Positions 36,825-49,493 of a DNA stretch of 64,000 bases are shown here, in pieces (the first letter of the stretch is position 1; every line of letters starts with the position of its first letter). Source of the DNA: Choanephora cucurbitarum (taxonomy: Eukaryota; Mucoromycota; Mucoromycetes; Mucorales; Choanephoraceae); contig JAIWNI010000071.1 in NCBI GenBank assembly GCA_025331435.1, positions 62,001 through 126,000 of the forward strand, written 5' to 3'. The notes beneath the pieces are model-generated. The model saw nothing but the letters and a program-made list of their open reading frames with translations. It did no database searches and was not told where the DNA came from. The position numbers were made by a program, and so were the translations under genes.

Positions 36825-39800
36825 TTATATTTTAGCTTTATTTTCGTTTGATTTTTTCAAAATTGCTTTTTGATTAGCAGATGGAATGCAGTTATCTTCA
36901 CCTAAAATATCTGCTAATCTGAGTACTCTTGTACTGACTGTAACGAAAAATCGATTAGACAAGCCTGAAACGATTACTTTTTCTTCACTTACCAGTTGCA
37001 TTGTCTCTTCTGTTCTTGCCTTCTCTTCTAAATTTACCTATATGTTCTACCAATTCCCAAAGATGTCCTCTAGGAATCAGGACGCCATTTTGACGCTCAG
37101 GGGTATAACTTGGGCTAATGGCTACTTCAGACCATAGCTTAGGGCTAGTGTGGCGTCTTTTGAGTAAGATGTTTTGTTCTTGATAACGGGTAAATGCATT
37201 GCTCAGAGTTTCTTTGTTTACGGCCTCTAAATAACTGAGATCTCCTTGATAATAAAGAGTTTTACCCAATGACTGGGTTCTATTGGCAAAGAGAGCGCTA
37301 TCCACCCAGATAGGTTGCTGACTTGCTGACATGCTTGGAGGTGCTAATGTAAACAGACTGACAGCAGCAAGCCAATAGGATTCAATAAAAGGCCAGATCA
37401 AGAAGCAGAGGAAATCTACAATTAAAGAGAGAAGCTCAGCTTATTGTCTCTCAATCACTTATCCCATCTTACCATAATTTTCTCGACCGCATTGTCTTTC
37501 CTGATCAGCTAATCCTACCCATTTATCGTCACTCAATTCAATCACATTGTTATCGCAGAGCCATTGAACAGTACGCTTAGTGTTGCTTTCAACACCGCCT
37601 GGTTTGTAGATCATGTCTAGTTTTAGTAAGCTAGAAAGGAAAGAGATTTCGTCTAGTAAGTCTTGATAGGGCATGCGTTGCAGTGGTTTGCCGCCACCCT
37701 TCTTTACTACTGTATAAAGAGCAGCACATACGATGGCTTCTTCCACAAACAAGTGAATCACTTGATTACGGTAATAAGAGAGTTCGAAGGCAGCAATAGG
37801 ATAGAATGTAGGCTCAATAATGTCTCTGCCTTTTCTCTCACCAATCAAATCCTTGTGAATTACAATTGTTCTATTGGTCGTTATGTGTTAGTAAAGCATG
37901 CGCTGTATTAACAAGGGCTTGTCTTTTTTTTTCTTTACTTGTCTACAATCTCTCCAGTTGACATGTCATGGAATTCAGAGACTTGACCACCTTTGTCTTC
38001 AATTATCTTCTTCAACCAATCAACACGTCGAATAAGCTCGCTTCGGCCAACACCTCTACCTCTTAAGGTTAAGATGACAGTACCTACCAAAGCGGATGGC
38101 ATAATAACTGAAATAGCATTCTAGATACGATTTGAGTTAGAAAAAGAAGGTTTTAACCTTTCTTATTTTTTTTTTACTAAACTTACAATATCTGCCAAAA
38201 CTCTAAACAATATAAAATTTAGCATTAGTTATTTTCTTTCTATCAATTCTCGTCTTACCTGTAGCCAAAAGATTTAAGTAACACGGATTTTTGAACAGGA
38301 TCTTGGAGATCAATAGGACTATAAAGAAGGATAAGAACAAGCGCTATTACATTACTTTACTACACTACCCTCTGGTCTTTATCTGATCCTCTAACCATTC
38401 CCTGAGTGAATAGGGTTTTGCTAAACGTACTATGGTACACAAGAAATCAGCAAAAATCTATTCTAATCTCTACTTGTTATACTATACCGTCTACTCGACC
38501 CCACTTAAGCTGCAATAAATGACTGTTTGTCAATACACCCCTAACCAATTTAAAAAAAAAAGAAACGTTAGGGTGTTTCCTAAGAAAGAAACAGTTTTGT
38601 GCAAGACAGTACCACAAACTTTCTTTTTCTTTAGGGGTACCAAGCAGTTCAGTTGCATAACTTGATGTTTCAATGATCTTGTCATAGCCAATAGAAATAG
38701 GGACAATATGACAATCAGAGAAACGATTGTTGATCAGTGCATCCAAGATGATCTTCACTACACCTAATTTTGGTTGAAGCAGTTTTCCCAATCTTGATCG
38801 AGTGCCCTCGACAAAACATTCAAAATTGACTAGAGATAGACTACCCTGTTAGCTCTTTTCTACTACATTTCAAAACAGCTACTTACTGCCTTCAGAAAGT
38901 AAAGTAGCCATATATTCGTCGAGTACAGTTTTGTATAATTCATCATCTCCCCATTCTCTACGGATGTAGACAGCACCTGCAGACTTGAGTAATTTGCCAA
39001 CAATAGGCATATCTAGGTTATCGCCAGCAACAACATGTGGTATTTGAATCCCTAACAAGAAAATAAAAAAAGCATATGTATATGAAAAAAGAAAAGAAAC
39101 GAAAAGATGAGTTACTTACCCAATCTGAACATTAAATACGATACAACTAGATAGTCAATATGAGATTTATGAGAGGGTAAAAAGATGAGCGATTGCTTCT
39201 TTTCTTGAGCAAGCAAGGCAACTCTTTTCAGCTTTTAAAAGATCAGTTTCATGGAATTAAGCTGTGCTTTCCTAATTACCTCAACCCATTCACTCTCTCG
39301 AATATGAAGGCCTTGATGATAGAGTCTGACAAGAATAACGTTCACGGCAAAAGAGAGAACTCTAAAAACAAGAGTCAGATTCATGTGTTGCAGTTCATTG
39401 TTTTGGTTACCTAAAGGTACGCTTGCTGTCTGGTGTAGAGATGGCCTTCTCTGCAATAGCGGCAGTCATAGCCTCTAATTCTTTGATCAGTGCTTTTTTT
39501 CTCTTCTGAATTCTTTTGTCGTTTTCTTTCCATTTCTTTTGTGCAACCAGCATCTTTGTTTGACGATCTGCAAGCAATTCGATAGTTTCCTTGACTTTTA
39601 CAATGGTTTAGTCATGCTATAGCCATCCTAACTCATCAAATTTACCTTTGTCACTATCTAGCACCATGCGCTTAATTCTTTCAGAGAAACCAGGATAAAG
39701 AATTTTAGCGCCTATATAATCTGTATAACCACGCCAGCCCTATTGTTGTTATTATAAGCTTTAGAATACACACACACATGCTTTTCTTTTTTTTTTTTGA

Positions 39801-40111
39801 ATCAATCATTCAACCTTACAGTGCCCTGATAATACAATCCCATATTTAGCATGAATGCTAGTGGGTCTTCTCTTATGCGACGCGGTTCTTTTTCACTGCA
39901 TGAAATTTATTGAATAAAGTTGTTCTTATATATGTGCTTCTCATTAACCACTTTACACAACATTGCGATGCTCTCTTTCATTCAATGTCAAGTCTCGCTT
40001 AACATGAATTGGAATAGCGCGATGTTTACTGACAGTGTTATAGTCGTCATTTGATTTTTTCTGATCTTCAACAAGTTCCTGCAAACGCTTTTCCGTTTTT
40101 GTGTTTGCCAT
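36825..40111 (-). CDS. PlsB/GNPAT-type glycerol-3-phosphate or DHAP acyltransferase
   Basis: First step of glycerolipid or ether-lipid synthesis. 796 residues from 16 exons: 40111-39957, 39895-39820, 39739-39646, 39594-39411, 39361-39280, 39231-39120, 39051-38887, 38829-38613, 38540-38488, 38429-38369, 38318-38259, 38202-38187 (16 bases), 38120-37939, 37870-37473, 37415-36993 and 36937-36825. The acyltransferase motifs are in order: FLPSHKSHIDYL (H218-x4-D223), GAVYIRREW, FVEGTRSRLGKLLQPK and VPISIGYDKIIE. The last two resemble DHAP acyltransferase (GNPAT) more than Gat1-type GPATs. The helical C-terminal half fits the PlsB superfamily. No transmembrane pair typical of Gat1/Gat2 is obvious. 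The substrate (DHAP or G3P) and the compartment are uncertain. Confidence 0.87.
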
Positions 40112-41705
40112 TTTGAAACAGTAAAAGAAAAAGAAAGACACAAAAAGAAGGAAAAAAAATGAATAATCAGAAAATAAACCATTTCCGGAATTAGATTACA
40201 CACTGTGAGAAAAAGATTGTATACTTAAGAAACAAACAATTAGAACCTTAAAGGTGTTCTTTAACCCATAGCGACACATATAATAAAGACATTCCAAATG
40301 TTACAAGTAGATCGTCATTCTCGTTGGTCAAAGTACCTCTCTTTTTTTTCTTTTGCTTTACTCTTAACCATAAACCAAAACTGCTCAATAGAATTGAGCT
40401 TGGGAAGATATAGTAGTAAGAGAACACATGTACTCATGTCTTTGGTAGTTAACCGAATACTCCCACTTTGATCTAAGATGGGCATAGGAAAACATATCCG
40501 GATATCAAAATAATGTATCTAGAAACTGTCATGTCCATCAAATAGCGCTCAGAAATGATCGTTAAGTCATTTCTTCAGGATCACTGATAAATTGCACCTA
40601 ATTTTTTTGGTTATGCATAGCTCAATAAAGATGTCGAATCTATGAGACAAGGCATTCAATTAGTAACATCACTACTAGAGTAGAAGATCAAATTGATATC
40701 AATATGACTAAAGTAGTCTTCCTCAAAGAAATCAAGAGGCTGACAGCTGACAGTAAGAATTGATTTTTAGATTAATACTTGTACTCAAGAATAGTGCAAG
40801 TCGTCAATTGGTTATATACAATACATATAATCTTGAAAGAAGGAGATAACTTTTGTCTTTCTGAGTTGACATTGACAGCCTCATTCGAGACTCCTTCGTG
40901 GTACTCGAACTTTCCTTCAAACTCTGATTCTCTCAATCATAAAGACCATAGCATACAGCCTCTGCCTTAGGTCTCAACTTTCTACTTTTGATTAATGGTG
41001 TACTATAATGGCATAATTTAAACAAAGATTATCTTTCTTGATTTTGTGTGGTCACCAATCAATATGAGATGTCTTTTTATTTTCGATATGTCATGTGTTT
41101 TATGGCAAGTTAAAATAATATAAATGCCATATCAATCTATTACTCTGTTAAAAAGTCGAAGTAATCTAATATGAGGCTTCCGTTCAACTGACACGCAAAT
41201 TGATTGAGTTGGCTTGATATTGATGCTTGGGCAAAAAAGAAAAGACTTTTTTTTTGCAGTGTTAGGTAGCATAAAAAAAAAGAAGATGGAAGAGAAAGTC
41301 TCAAGACGATCAATAGTACCTCTGTATGAAACAATAAAACCTGTATTCTTCATTCAGTAAGACAAACACATATGCCAAAAGACTCTATCTACATCTAGGC
41401 TAATTGGTTCAAGAATCTTTGATGTATTCAATTTTTCTCTATAGTACACAACAAACAACTTTGCTTTGTCTTTTGTCCTATCAGTATTTGGGTGTATGAT
41501 CCTGCAACCTTTGCTTTTCCACAGGTGCAATTCAATTCTTTCTTCTTTGTGTATGCAGTTAATATTCACTTTCCGGAAGTGGTGTAGAACAAATTCAAGT
41601 AGCATTGCGACAATTCATGAACATGTTTGTGTCTCCTTAATTTTCTTTTTTTTATTATCTTCAAAAAGAAAAGAGTGTGATTGCGAAAAGAGAGAAAGAT
41701 AAAGC
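40112..41705. other. Gene-free stretch (1.59 kb) with a transposase relic
   Basis: It contains a Tc1/mariner-like relic (40328-40522, minus). The rest has short AT-rich ORFs only, with no tRNA or known repeat. Confidence 0.5.
40328..40522 (-). pseudogene. Degenerate Tc1/mariner (IS630-superfamily) transposase fragment
   Basis: A 64-codon minus frame contains LLLYLPKLNSIEQFWFMVK. This matches the block around the third acidic residue of Tc1/mariner-IS630 DDE transposases, usually LPPYSPxLNPIExFWxxxK. The acidic residue (E of SIEQFW) is present but PPYSP has decayed. The frame starts after a stop, lacks the first two catalytic acids, and ends soon after the motif, so it is a remnant. Confidence 0.6.
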
Positions 41706-42256
41706 TTAAGCAGAGGCGGCAACAACCTTCTTGGCTTGAGTACCTATTATAGAAATCAACTTAGTAAACATGAAATTCTTTTCGCTAGTTTTTTTTCTTG
41801 TTACCTTCACGGAAGCCGTTCTTGAAACGACGTTGAACGTCCTTCAAGTGAGCCATACGACCAGTACCGGTAGTCTTTCTACGCTTACCCTTTTCGGACC
41901 AGTTGACTAAAAAGACAGGTAAACAACCTAGTATATATAAAGAACAAATGCACTTACAAGATCTGGTCTTGGCGGCGGGGTAACCACATTGAGCACAGGT
42001 CTTCTTTTGCTTGTGGAAAGAACGGTTACCACAACGTCTACAGAGAGTGTGGGTCTTGGTGTGGCGTTTACCGAAGGAGCTAGTACCCTTAGTCTAAATG
42101 ACAGAAATAAAGATTAATGGCTTTGTCTCATCGACCTGTGAAGTGTATGACATCTTATTGCTATCCAACAATTGACGCGATTTATTTTATTTTTGATGAT
42201 TCATCCATCCATCCGTCTATAGTGGGTTCAATAATGATGCGATTGATCCATACCAT
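41706..42256 (-). CDS. RPL37: 60S ribosomal protein L37 (eL37)
   Basis: 92 residues from exons 42256-42254 (ATG only), 42093-41958, 41906-41805 and 41743-41706. The sequence [22 protein letters not shown] and a second pair, [12 protein letters not shown], form the CxxC...CxxC zinc site of eL37; the core [17 protein letters not shown] follows. The length equals the family (88-97). The first intron (42253-42095) falls directly after the start codon, as in several ribosomal protein genes. The ATG assignment rests on the AAGATG|GTATGG donor, the only good ATG-GT pair upstream. A pyrimidine-rich leader precedes it. Confidence 0.95.
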
Positions 42257-43069
42257 CTTTTAAAGAAGCCGTTTGGAAAAGGAGGGAAAATAACACTGCA
42301 GACGGTAGACTATCCTTTGTGATCATGCACACCCCCTCTCTCTGTCCTGTCCTGTCTCTCGTTTTCATCTTTGCACTCTCTATTCTTTCTCACTCTCACT
42401 CCCCCCCCCCCCCACTTCATTGTGGCGCTAACCTTTGAAAAGAGAGAGAAAAATATAGACTGATCTTACCGGAATTGTTTCATTTCGGCCCGGAAATAGC
42501 TGCTTTTTTTTCTTGTATCGGAATAGTCCATTTCTTTTTTATTAGAGCGTTTTCTGCATCCAAAGAAAATAACTCAATTTTGCATGAAACAGAGCATGCT
42601 ATCCTAAAAGAAAAAGTATTTATATCATGTTTCGTATCCTTTGGTACGAGCTGTAAGAAGCAACTATTATTGTTAAGCCGGTCACGAGTGAATTGATGCA
42701 TGATCTTTTTTTTTGTCTATTTGATTTTGCGTCATCAATCAAGCCCACCTTTCTCTAAGTACCTTAAATACCATTATAGCACATTAAATACCACACATTT
42801 GAATTAGCTGAAAGCATCGTAGATCTTATTCTTTTAATAAATATTTATATCATATCATACAAGCTTAGGAAACACCCTTTTCTCCCATAATGTATATACA
42901 AAAGCATCATATATATCATCTTAACAATGTGCTTGTGTGTTAAATGGGTTAGCATAAGTTTCATAGAATAAAGGCATGTGTTAAGTTATCATTTATGTTT
43001 GCATTGTTGTCTTGATTGTTTTTGACGATGTGTTTGTGAATCTAGATGAGGTCTAAGTTTCTTTTTTCT
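42257..43069. promoter_or_regulatory. RPL37 promoter region and spacer
   Basis: A pyrimidine-dominated stretch at about 42318-42413 ends in a 13-base C homopolymer (42401-42413). It lies just upstream of the RPL37 start, so on the coding strand it reads as a purine tract starting with a G-run. Nothing gene-like is found between 42420 and 43069, apart from overlapping ORFs of about 73 codons on both strands that have no support. Confidence 0.45.
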
Positions 43070-44594
43070 TTAAATAAGCATTCGACATTCACCTTCGACT
43101 GGATTAAGCATATGGGATTGCTTTCCAAAACTCATCATGGACGAACGTGTCTTATTTTCTTCAGAATCTAAAGATATCAGATCACATGTGAGCCGAATGA
43201 TACCGTTTGTATATACAAGCCTACTTGGATCATATGGTTGATAAGAAGCAAGAGAAGAATTGGATGAGGTAGATGATGGCTTTCTTTCAAAAGATACAGG
43301 CAATTCTATATCACTGCTGTTGCCATTATTGTTTGAAGGCTTCTTGATTTCCAATGATTCTACTCTCGAGAGACCTATTGGGAAAACACATGCAAAAAAA
43401 GGGAGGGAGTGGAGATAGAGGGATAGAGGGAAGGGGAAAAGAATGTATATTGGTGATAATGGTTGAGTCATTAAGTATATTCTACTTGTTCTTTTTTCAA
43501 GATCATTAATTACTATTAGAAACTAGGCAACGTGATAGTACCATCGTTAAGATTATCTGAATAATTATAATACGGTTGCTGTTGTAGGGAGTCGAGTGAC
43601 GGGAGCTTTCTATAGGTGTGGCTTGAATTGTTCTGCGAAGTAAAAGTGATAGTAGTGCCAGATGATGTACTTGAATGAGATGTTGTTCTTGCGGATGTTG
43701 GTTCATTCTTTAAGGCGTAGGGTGGAGCATTAGAAACATTTGGAGACCAATTGGTGTTGGTATCACTTTGCTTGTACATGTCGTTACTAATCTTATTCAT
43801 GTTCTGACTCTCTTTGAGTTTTGATACTTGTATTCGAAGGTTTTCAGCTTATTGGTGATAGAAAGAGGAGAGTGAGGGGAAGAGCAATTAAGTGTTACAA
43901 CAATTGTACTTGAGATGCAATTATGTTTCATTGTTAACTTACCACTTAATAGTTCCTGCTTATTACTACTGTTAGCATTTCCACAAGCACACACTAAGCA
44001 TGGATAAAGATAGAAACAGGAAAGTTATTAGTCCACAGAAAAAAAAGAGGTAGCATGTTTTCTTTTTACCATTTGATTTAGAAGATGAAGATACGACATC
44101 AACTAAATCTTGCATTGCCTAATTAAGAAAAATGCTCAATACGTTGGCATTCTCTTTTTTTGAATGTAACCAAGATATCAGCTTACATTTTGCTGTTTGG
44201 AGACTACCATTCTTAAATGAACAACCTCGCTAAAAAGTTGCTCACAAGATCTGGTAACACCTAGCAGGTGTTCTTCAATTCTCAAGATATGCTTAATGAC
44301 TGGGTCATTTACATCTCGATTTTGGTTAGCATTATCTATGGAATGTGTGTAATCATTGCTTGAGTTGAATGAATGAGGCTCTTGGTCTGAATTGCCTTGG
44401 TAGTTTTGCCCCTGACGATCTTTTCTTTCTGAGTCGTTTTGAAACTCATCCTTTCGCTGTTGCTGCTGTTCTTGTTGTTGCTGTTGCTGTTGCTGCTGCT
44501 GTTGTTGCTGTTGCTGTTGTTGCTGTTGTTGCTGTTGCTGTTGCTGCTGCTGTTGTTGCTGTTGTTGCTGTTCTTGTTGTTGCTGTTGCTGTTC

Positions 44595-44627
<33 letters not shown>

Positions 44628-44648
44628 TCGTTGTTGTCGTTGTTGTCG

Positions 44649-44700
<52 letters not shown>

Positions 44701-45445
44701 CCTAAATTTACTTTTTGGTTTTGAACTTGCTGCCAGTGTGCTTGATTTACTTTTGCACTCTTTCGCTTAATGTTCTGTAAATCGTCAACGCCACCTCTTC
44801 GGAAGTTAGGGTGCTTGAATTCCCAAGTTTGGTTCTCATTAGTGAGATTAGAATGAATCAAGTCATTTACTTTGTGGAATCCATACACTACAGATAAAAG
44901 TTTAGGTTAAGAAACATCTTGTATAGTTTATAATTGAATTCTTTTTTTTTCTTTACTATTCAATTGCCTCACAAAACTCTGCCAATTGTTGTGTTTGAAA
45001 TACTGAGGCAAGACAGTCTTTGAGAATGTAGTCGGGTTAGATACACTGAAAAGATCGCCTACGGCTGACCAAGATATCAATTTAGAGGATTCAGGGTCTT
45101 CCAGCATTCTAAGGAAATGCTTGAGAAAGGCTTTATCATATTGATTCATATTCGTATATTTACTTGTAGAGTTTGTTGACGAAAGCAGCTTGCGTTTTTG
45201 GGTTATTTGAAATAGTTGCAGTAGATGATCTAACAACGCTTGTATCATCGTTCGCAATAGGTCGTTCAGTATCACTGCCACTGCTACTGTTACTGCTGTT
45301 ATTATTGCTTAGTTTCAATCTATCCAACAAGAGGTGTTAAGATAACAAGAAAATCATGGCTGGCTGAAATAAACCTTTTGAATCGTTGATCATTTCTGCT
45401 TTCCCCACTACTAGACGAACTTGACCGACTTGAACTTTTGGCCAT
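43070..45445 (-). CDS. HSF-type DNA-binding transcription factor with a long polyglutamine tract
   Basis: 596-residue model from eight exons: 45445-45375, 45319-45164, 45108-44957, 44887-44187, 44118-44070, 43993-43943, 43847-43542 and 43374-43070. The HSF DNA-binding domain (about residues 69-160) reads AFVNKLYKMLEDPESSKLIS, then LPQYFKHNNWQSFVRQLNMY, then GFHKV and FKHPNFRRGG. A Gln-rich tract of about 80 residues (about 190-271), broken only by E and R, follows. A coiled coil (HILRIEEHLLGVTRSCEQLF) and an Asn/Ser-rich tail complete it. HSF-type factors bind nGAAn-related sites; whether this is Hsf1-, Skn7-, Mga1- or Sfl1-like is unclear, and no response-regulator domain is present. The 43542/43374 junction skips a short in-frame alternative ending (stop at 43516) and is inferred. 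Confidence 0.9.
44456..44700. repeat. Coding (CAG/CAA)n trinucleotide repeat
   Basis: About 245 bases of TTG/CTG/TGC units on the plus strand, encoding the polyQ tract of the HSF-type factor on the minus strand. The 3' end on the plus strand (44646-44700) is pure TTG. The rest mixes TTG and CTG, with a few TTC (Glu) and TCG (Arg) interruptions. Confidence 0.95.
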
Positions 45446-48159
45446 ATTGTGTTGATTGTTCAAAGTTCTATTTTTGTAAACTATTTCGATCTTTTTCTAT
45501 TAAAATAGATTTTGCTTAAGCAGAAAAAAGAAAAGAAAAAGTTTAAAAAAAAAGGTTGGCGTTTTCTTTTAGAAAAAAAAAAGGGGGGGTGAGGGAATAG
45601 AATTTCAAGTATATAAGAAAAATAGTTTAAAAAAACCGATTTTTTATAAAATGGTATTAGACAGGAAAAGATAAAACGAATAAATAGGGAAAAGAAAATG
45701 AGTGCTAGAAAGGCTAGTTGGTTGAATTGAAACTGTGCTTAATGATCTCTGAATTTAGTATGACATCACCCTCTTTTCCAACGCGTTGGGTGATGGCGAC
45801 TATTATGGAATAGTAGTTTGACAAAAAGGAGGATGTTTGTGGATATAAAAATCGAGTATTTTGTTAAGAAAGTCGCATAGAACACTTGTGTAACAGTGCA
45901 GCAAGCATTTCTATTCGAATTTGTTTGTTATTCTGCCTTGCAAAAACAACGCCCAGTTTAAAAAAGATACAGAATGCTTTGTTGTTTATTTTAGAAGATT
46001 TCCATACCATTCAGAAAAGAGTATTTATGTGTCTATATTTTTATGGTAGTTGTCGATTTTTGCCTTTTAAAAATAAGGACATTTTACAGAGAAGGCTAAT
46101 TTAACACAAAAAAAATGCGACTTTTTTTTTTTGGGTTAAATGCAACACAAAAAAAACTTTCTCGATCTTTTTGAAAAAATAAAAAAAGAAAAGACCTGAT
46201 ACGCCGAATTTCATAATGCTAAAAAGGAGAGTCAAGTTCTCATTTAATTATTTTACATCATAAACTACATATCATCGATAAACAGAATACATGATTCTTT
46301 TTTTTTATCGCTTAGAAATGCGACGCAGATAACAACACGCTTCATCGCTGTTTCTTTGATTTATCTAATCGAAAAGAATAGAAGCAGATAATACTGATTA
46401 CTTAATAGGCTATCATCTTGCAGCGAATAGTTTCTCCTTTAGTTTAAAAAAAGGATCTTGGCCCAAATAAAAAAAAAAGTCAGCATGTGGGTAACTCAAA
46501 AAAAAAGATCGATTTTTTTTTTCATTATTTCTTTATAAATACATACAAATGACTTTCCTTTAAAAGAAATTTATCACTTTTTAGTATCCCTACTCATAGT
46601 AATTTACGCGTCAAATAAAATAGAGAAACAATCAAATAAAAGGAAAGAGGGAAATGACAAGAGGTGATGATTATAATTTGATCCTCAGAGCCAGCAAATG
46701 GGTATCTTTATCTATTTTAGGCAAATCATCCATATTTCTATAAAAAAATTTTTTGACATAAAGTTTCTTTGCTCCTAGATTGTTCTCGCTCTGAAAAGAA
46801 ACAATTCTTTCCTTTTTTTGTATTCCGTCGCGTTTTCCTAACAATAAGCAGAACCTTAAAAAAGAAAAGGTAGACGGAAGGGTACATATTTAGAAGTGTT
46901 CTGTGGGTCAGCCAGCATACTTGGCTGGGCATTTAGTCCTCCTACAGAATCTGGTTCCGCAAATTATTTAATTCCCCCTTATTTTTGATTTTGACATTCC
47001 GATAAACCTAAGAAAGAAAAAAGCTGATTTTCCAAAGTAAAGCCCTCATGCTTGATTCCTTCTTCTTTCCCTCGAAAGGAATTCAAACGATAACATCTTA
47101 AGCTAATACGAAAAAGTTCATTCATAAGGGAGTGGAACTGATTAGTAATTTTGCATACATAGAGTACAAAGCTCTTTCATAGAAAAAAAAAAGAAGGTTT
47201 ATACGTCATACGGAATTTATAGGAAAAAGGAAAGTCTTTTTGTTGTGTTCTTTTTGCTTATGCACGGATTTATTTCTTTATGAAAATAAGCTTATTTAGA
47301 GTTGATATGTGTTTATGTCTTGTAACTTCAGTAGTCTTATGAGAACATCTTTTTTTTACATATGTTTGATCTGTTATGATTCAGAGTAGCTTCAGTTATT
47401 TGTAGAGGCTTCTCATTGCTTAGATCAAAAAGGTGAAGCTTATTTTTGTTTTTACCCTCTCTCTCTTTCTCTTAGACACTTTTCGGTTTAAAAACGTGGG
47501 TAACGTAGTAAAACGAAGGTACACATAAGCACTGAAATAGAGACTTAATAACCAAAACATCTCGTGGACAAGCATGTCATAATGCACTCAACTGTACGAC
47601 CTAAATCAAAGAACAATGCACTATCTATGCGCTATATATCTAAGCTCTCGGTCAAGCCTGAATTAGAGACTAGCATTATATGGCAGATATAAAAATAAAA
47701 GCTGCTTACTGTCATGTTAGATGGTGCCTTATTTTGTCTATAAATGATATACTCATTGTCCATTCGTGTCACGTAGCTCATGTGTTATTAATGAAGGTTT
47801 CTGGAGTAAGGAAGATAAAAAGTGTCAATATGATAAGATAATGCTACCCTTACTTTTCGTCTTTCCCTTTGAAAGTAATCTATTTCACAATGTCCTGTTT
47901 TGCTCGAGATTCTATTTACAGCATATTGTATTCGAGTAACTGGAGTCTTCTCGTTTCCTTTCTGCCATTTCTCTCTGAAGGCTATGATGCTTAGAAAAGG
48001 AACCTAAAAAAAGAGACGTTTGACTGAAACACACTGTGACTTGCAAAAAGGAATTGATGTTCAAAGAAAATGCCAGAAGCATTGTACAAATTTAAAAAAG
48101 AAACGTTCAAATCACTGCTTTTTTAACATTCTTCTTTTTTTTACTTCTTACTGAATCAC
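45446..48159. other. Gene-free stretch (2.71 kb)
   Basis: Large divergent spacer between the HSF-type factor and the J-protein, rich in A- and T-homopolymers. ORFs of 64-72 codons lack domain signals. No RNA gene, transposon motif or repeat was recognised. It may hold regulatory sequence for the transcription factor. Confidence 0.45.
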
Positions 48160-49155
48160 ATGTCTAAAAAGAATTATTATGAAATGCTTGGTATCACTAA
48201 AGATGCCACTGAAAACGATATCAAAAAAGCCTATCGTAAACTAGGTAAAGAATGCTGTGTTGCATAAAACCTTATTTTGTATCTAATTTCTAAAGTATAA
48301 ATTTGTCAAATAGCTTTGAAGTACCACCCAGATCGTAATAAGGATCCTAATGCCAAACAACGCTTTCAGCAAATTAGTGAAGCATTCGAAGTGTTGAGCA
48401 ACCCACAAAAGAGACGAGACTATGATACTGAAAGACCATGGTCGGCCAATCAACATGACTTTCCCTTTTTTGCAGAAGATTTGTTTGCCAAATTTTTCTC
48501 ATCCACTTCGCCTGGTTATTCTTCTGCAAGCGATGAAGATGATTCTTTCTTAAACGACCATTTCTATCGAGGACCTCATTCGTTCTATCAGACCCCACCA
48601 TCTCCACCCCTAACCAGTAAGAAGCCTCAATCAGTGAAACGGCCTCTTCATGTCTCTCTCGACGATCTCTATAAAGGTACCACCAAGCGTCTTAAGGTCA
48701 CACGCACCTTGAACAATCAAACAACAGATAAAATCCTGACAGTGGACGTGAAACCAGGATCTAAATCAGGCTCAAAGATTCGCTTTCCAGGTGAAGGCGA
48801 TACATTGCCCTCAGGTACACAACAAGATATCGAATTTGAAATACAAGAAAAGCCTCATCCTGTCTACACGCGCCAAGGAGACAATCTCTGTATCACCATG
48901 AAAATCACACTTCTAGAAGCATTGACTGGCTTTAGAAAGACGATCTTAAAATTGGATGGGACAACAACCGTTATTACTTCAGATGGGTCACGTATCTTTC
49001 AAACGGGCGACGAAGATATTCTTATTGGTGAAGGAATGCCTAAAGAGGATCAATTAGGGGAAAAAGGTGATCTCATCATTCGTTATCAAGTAGAATTTCC
49101 CCAGAAGCTAAATTCCAAACAACGCCAGTATCTTCAAAAAGCACTTGTTGCTTAA
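48160..49155 (+). CDS. Class II DnaJ/Hsp40 co-chaperone (DNAJB/Sis1 type)
   Basis: 308 residues from exons 48160-48244 and 48314-49155. The N-terminal J domain has [20 protein letters not shown] and the HPD motif at residues 33-35. A short low-complexity linker takes the place of a Gly/Phe region and contains [11 protein letters not shown] and acidic/Ser residues. The two-part C-terminal substrate domain is diagnostic: [20 protein letters not shown], then [20 protein letters not shown], then [17 protein letters not shown] and GEGMPKE. There is no zinc-finger domain, hence class II. It stimulates Hsp70 ATPase activity, and its location is probably cytosolic (inference). The glycine-poor linker is unusual for a Sis1 orthologue, so it may be a divergent DNAJB paralogue. 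Confidence 0.92.
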
Positions 49156-49493
49156 ACTCCATTTGTATTATTATAATCTCCTTTTTTTTCTGTATATACG
49201 ATTGTAAATCTGGTTTTGTATTTATGCTGTTTGATATATAGCTTGCACCACACCGTGAGCAGGGAACTGATCAATATGTGGTTTAGTAATGGTAATAAAG
49301 CAAAGTCTATGGATTAGAGATGGTTCTGTGATGATTTCAGAGAACAACTCCCGTAGCAACAAACTAAAACTAGCTCACGTCAAAAAAGCTGTCTCAATAA
49401 CAAGTAGATAAGAAGATTCTGTTACGTCCAGGTTTTTTTTTTTGCATAGAGTAAGATAAAAGATAAGTTGCTGTTCTGTTTGAAAAGAGAGTC

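Noticed and set aside
43516..43541. Alternative C-terminus of the HSF-type factor ending at 43516
   Set aside because: Possible by reading through the 43542 donor, but the downstream exon (43374-43070) is in phase, coding-like and joined by good splice sites. It is kept only as a potential retained-intron isoform.
44369..44770. Long plus-strand ORFs rich in Val/Ala or Leu across 44369-44770
   Set aside because: They are the antisense readings of the CAG/CAA polyglutamine repeat; no domain or splice context.
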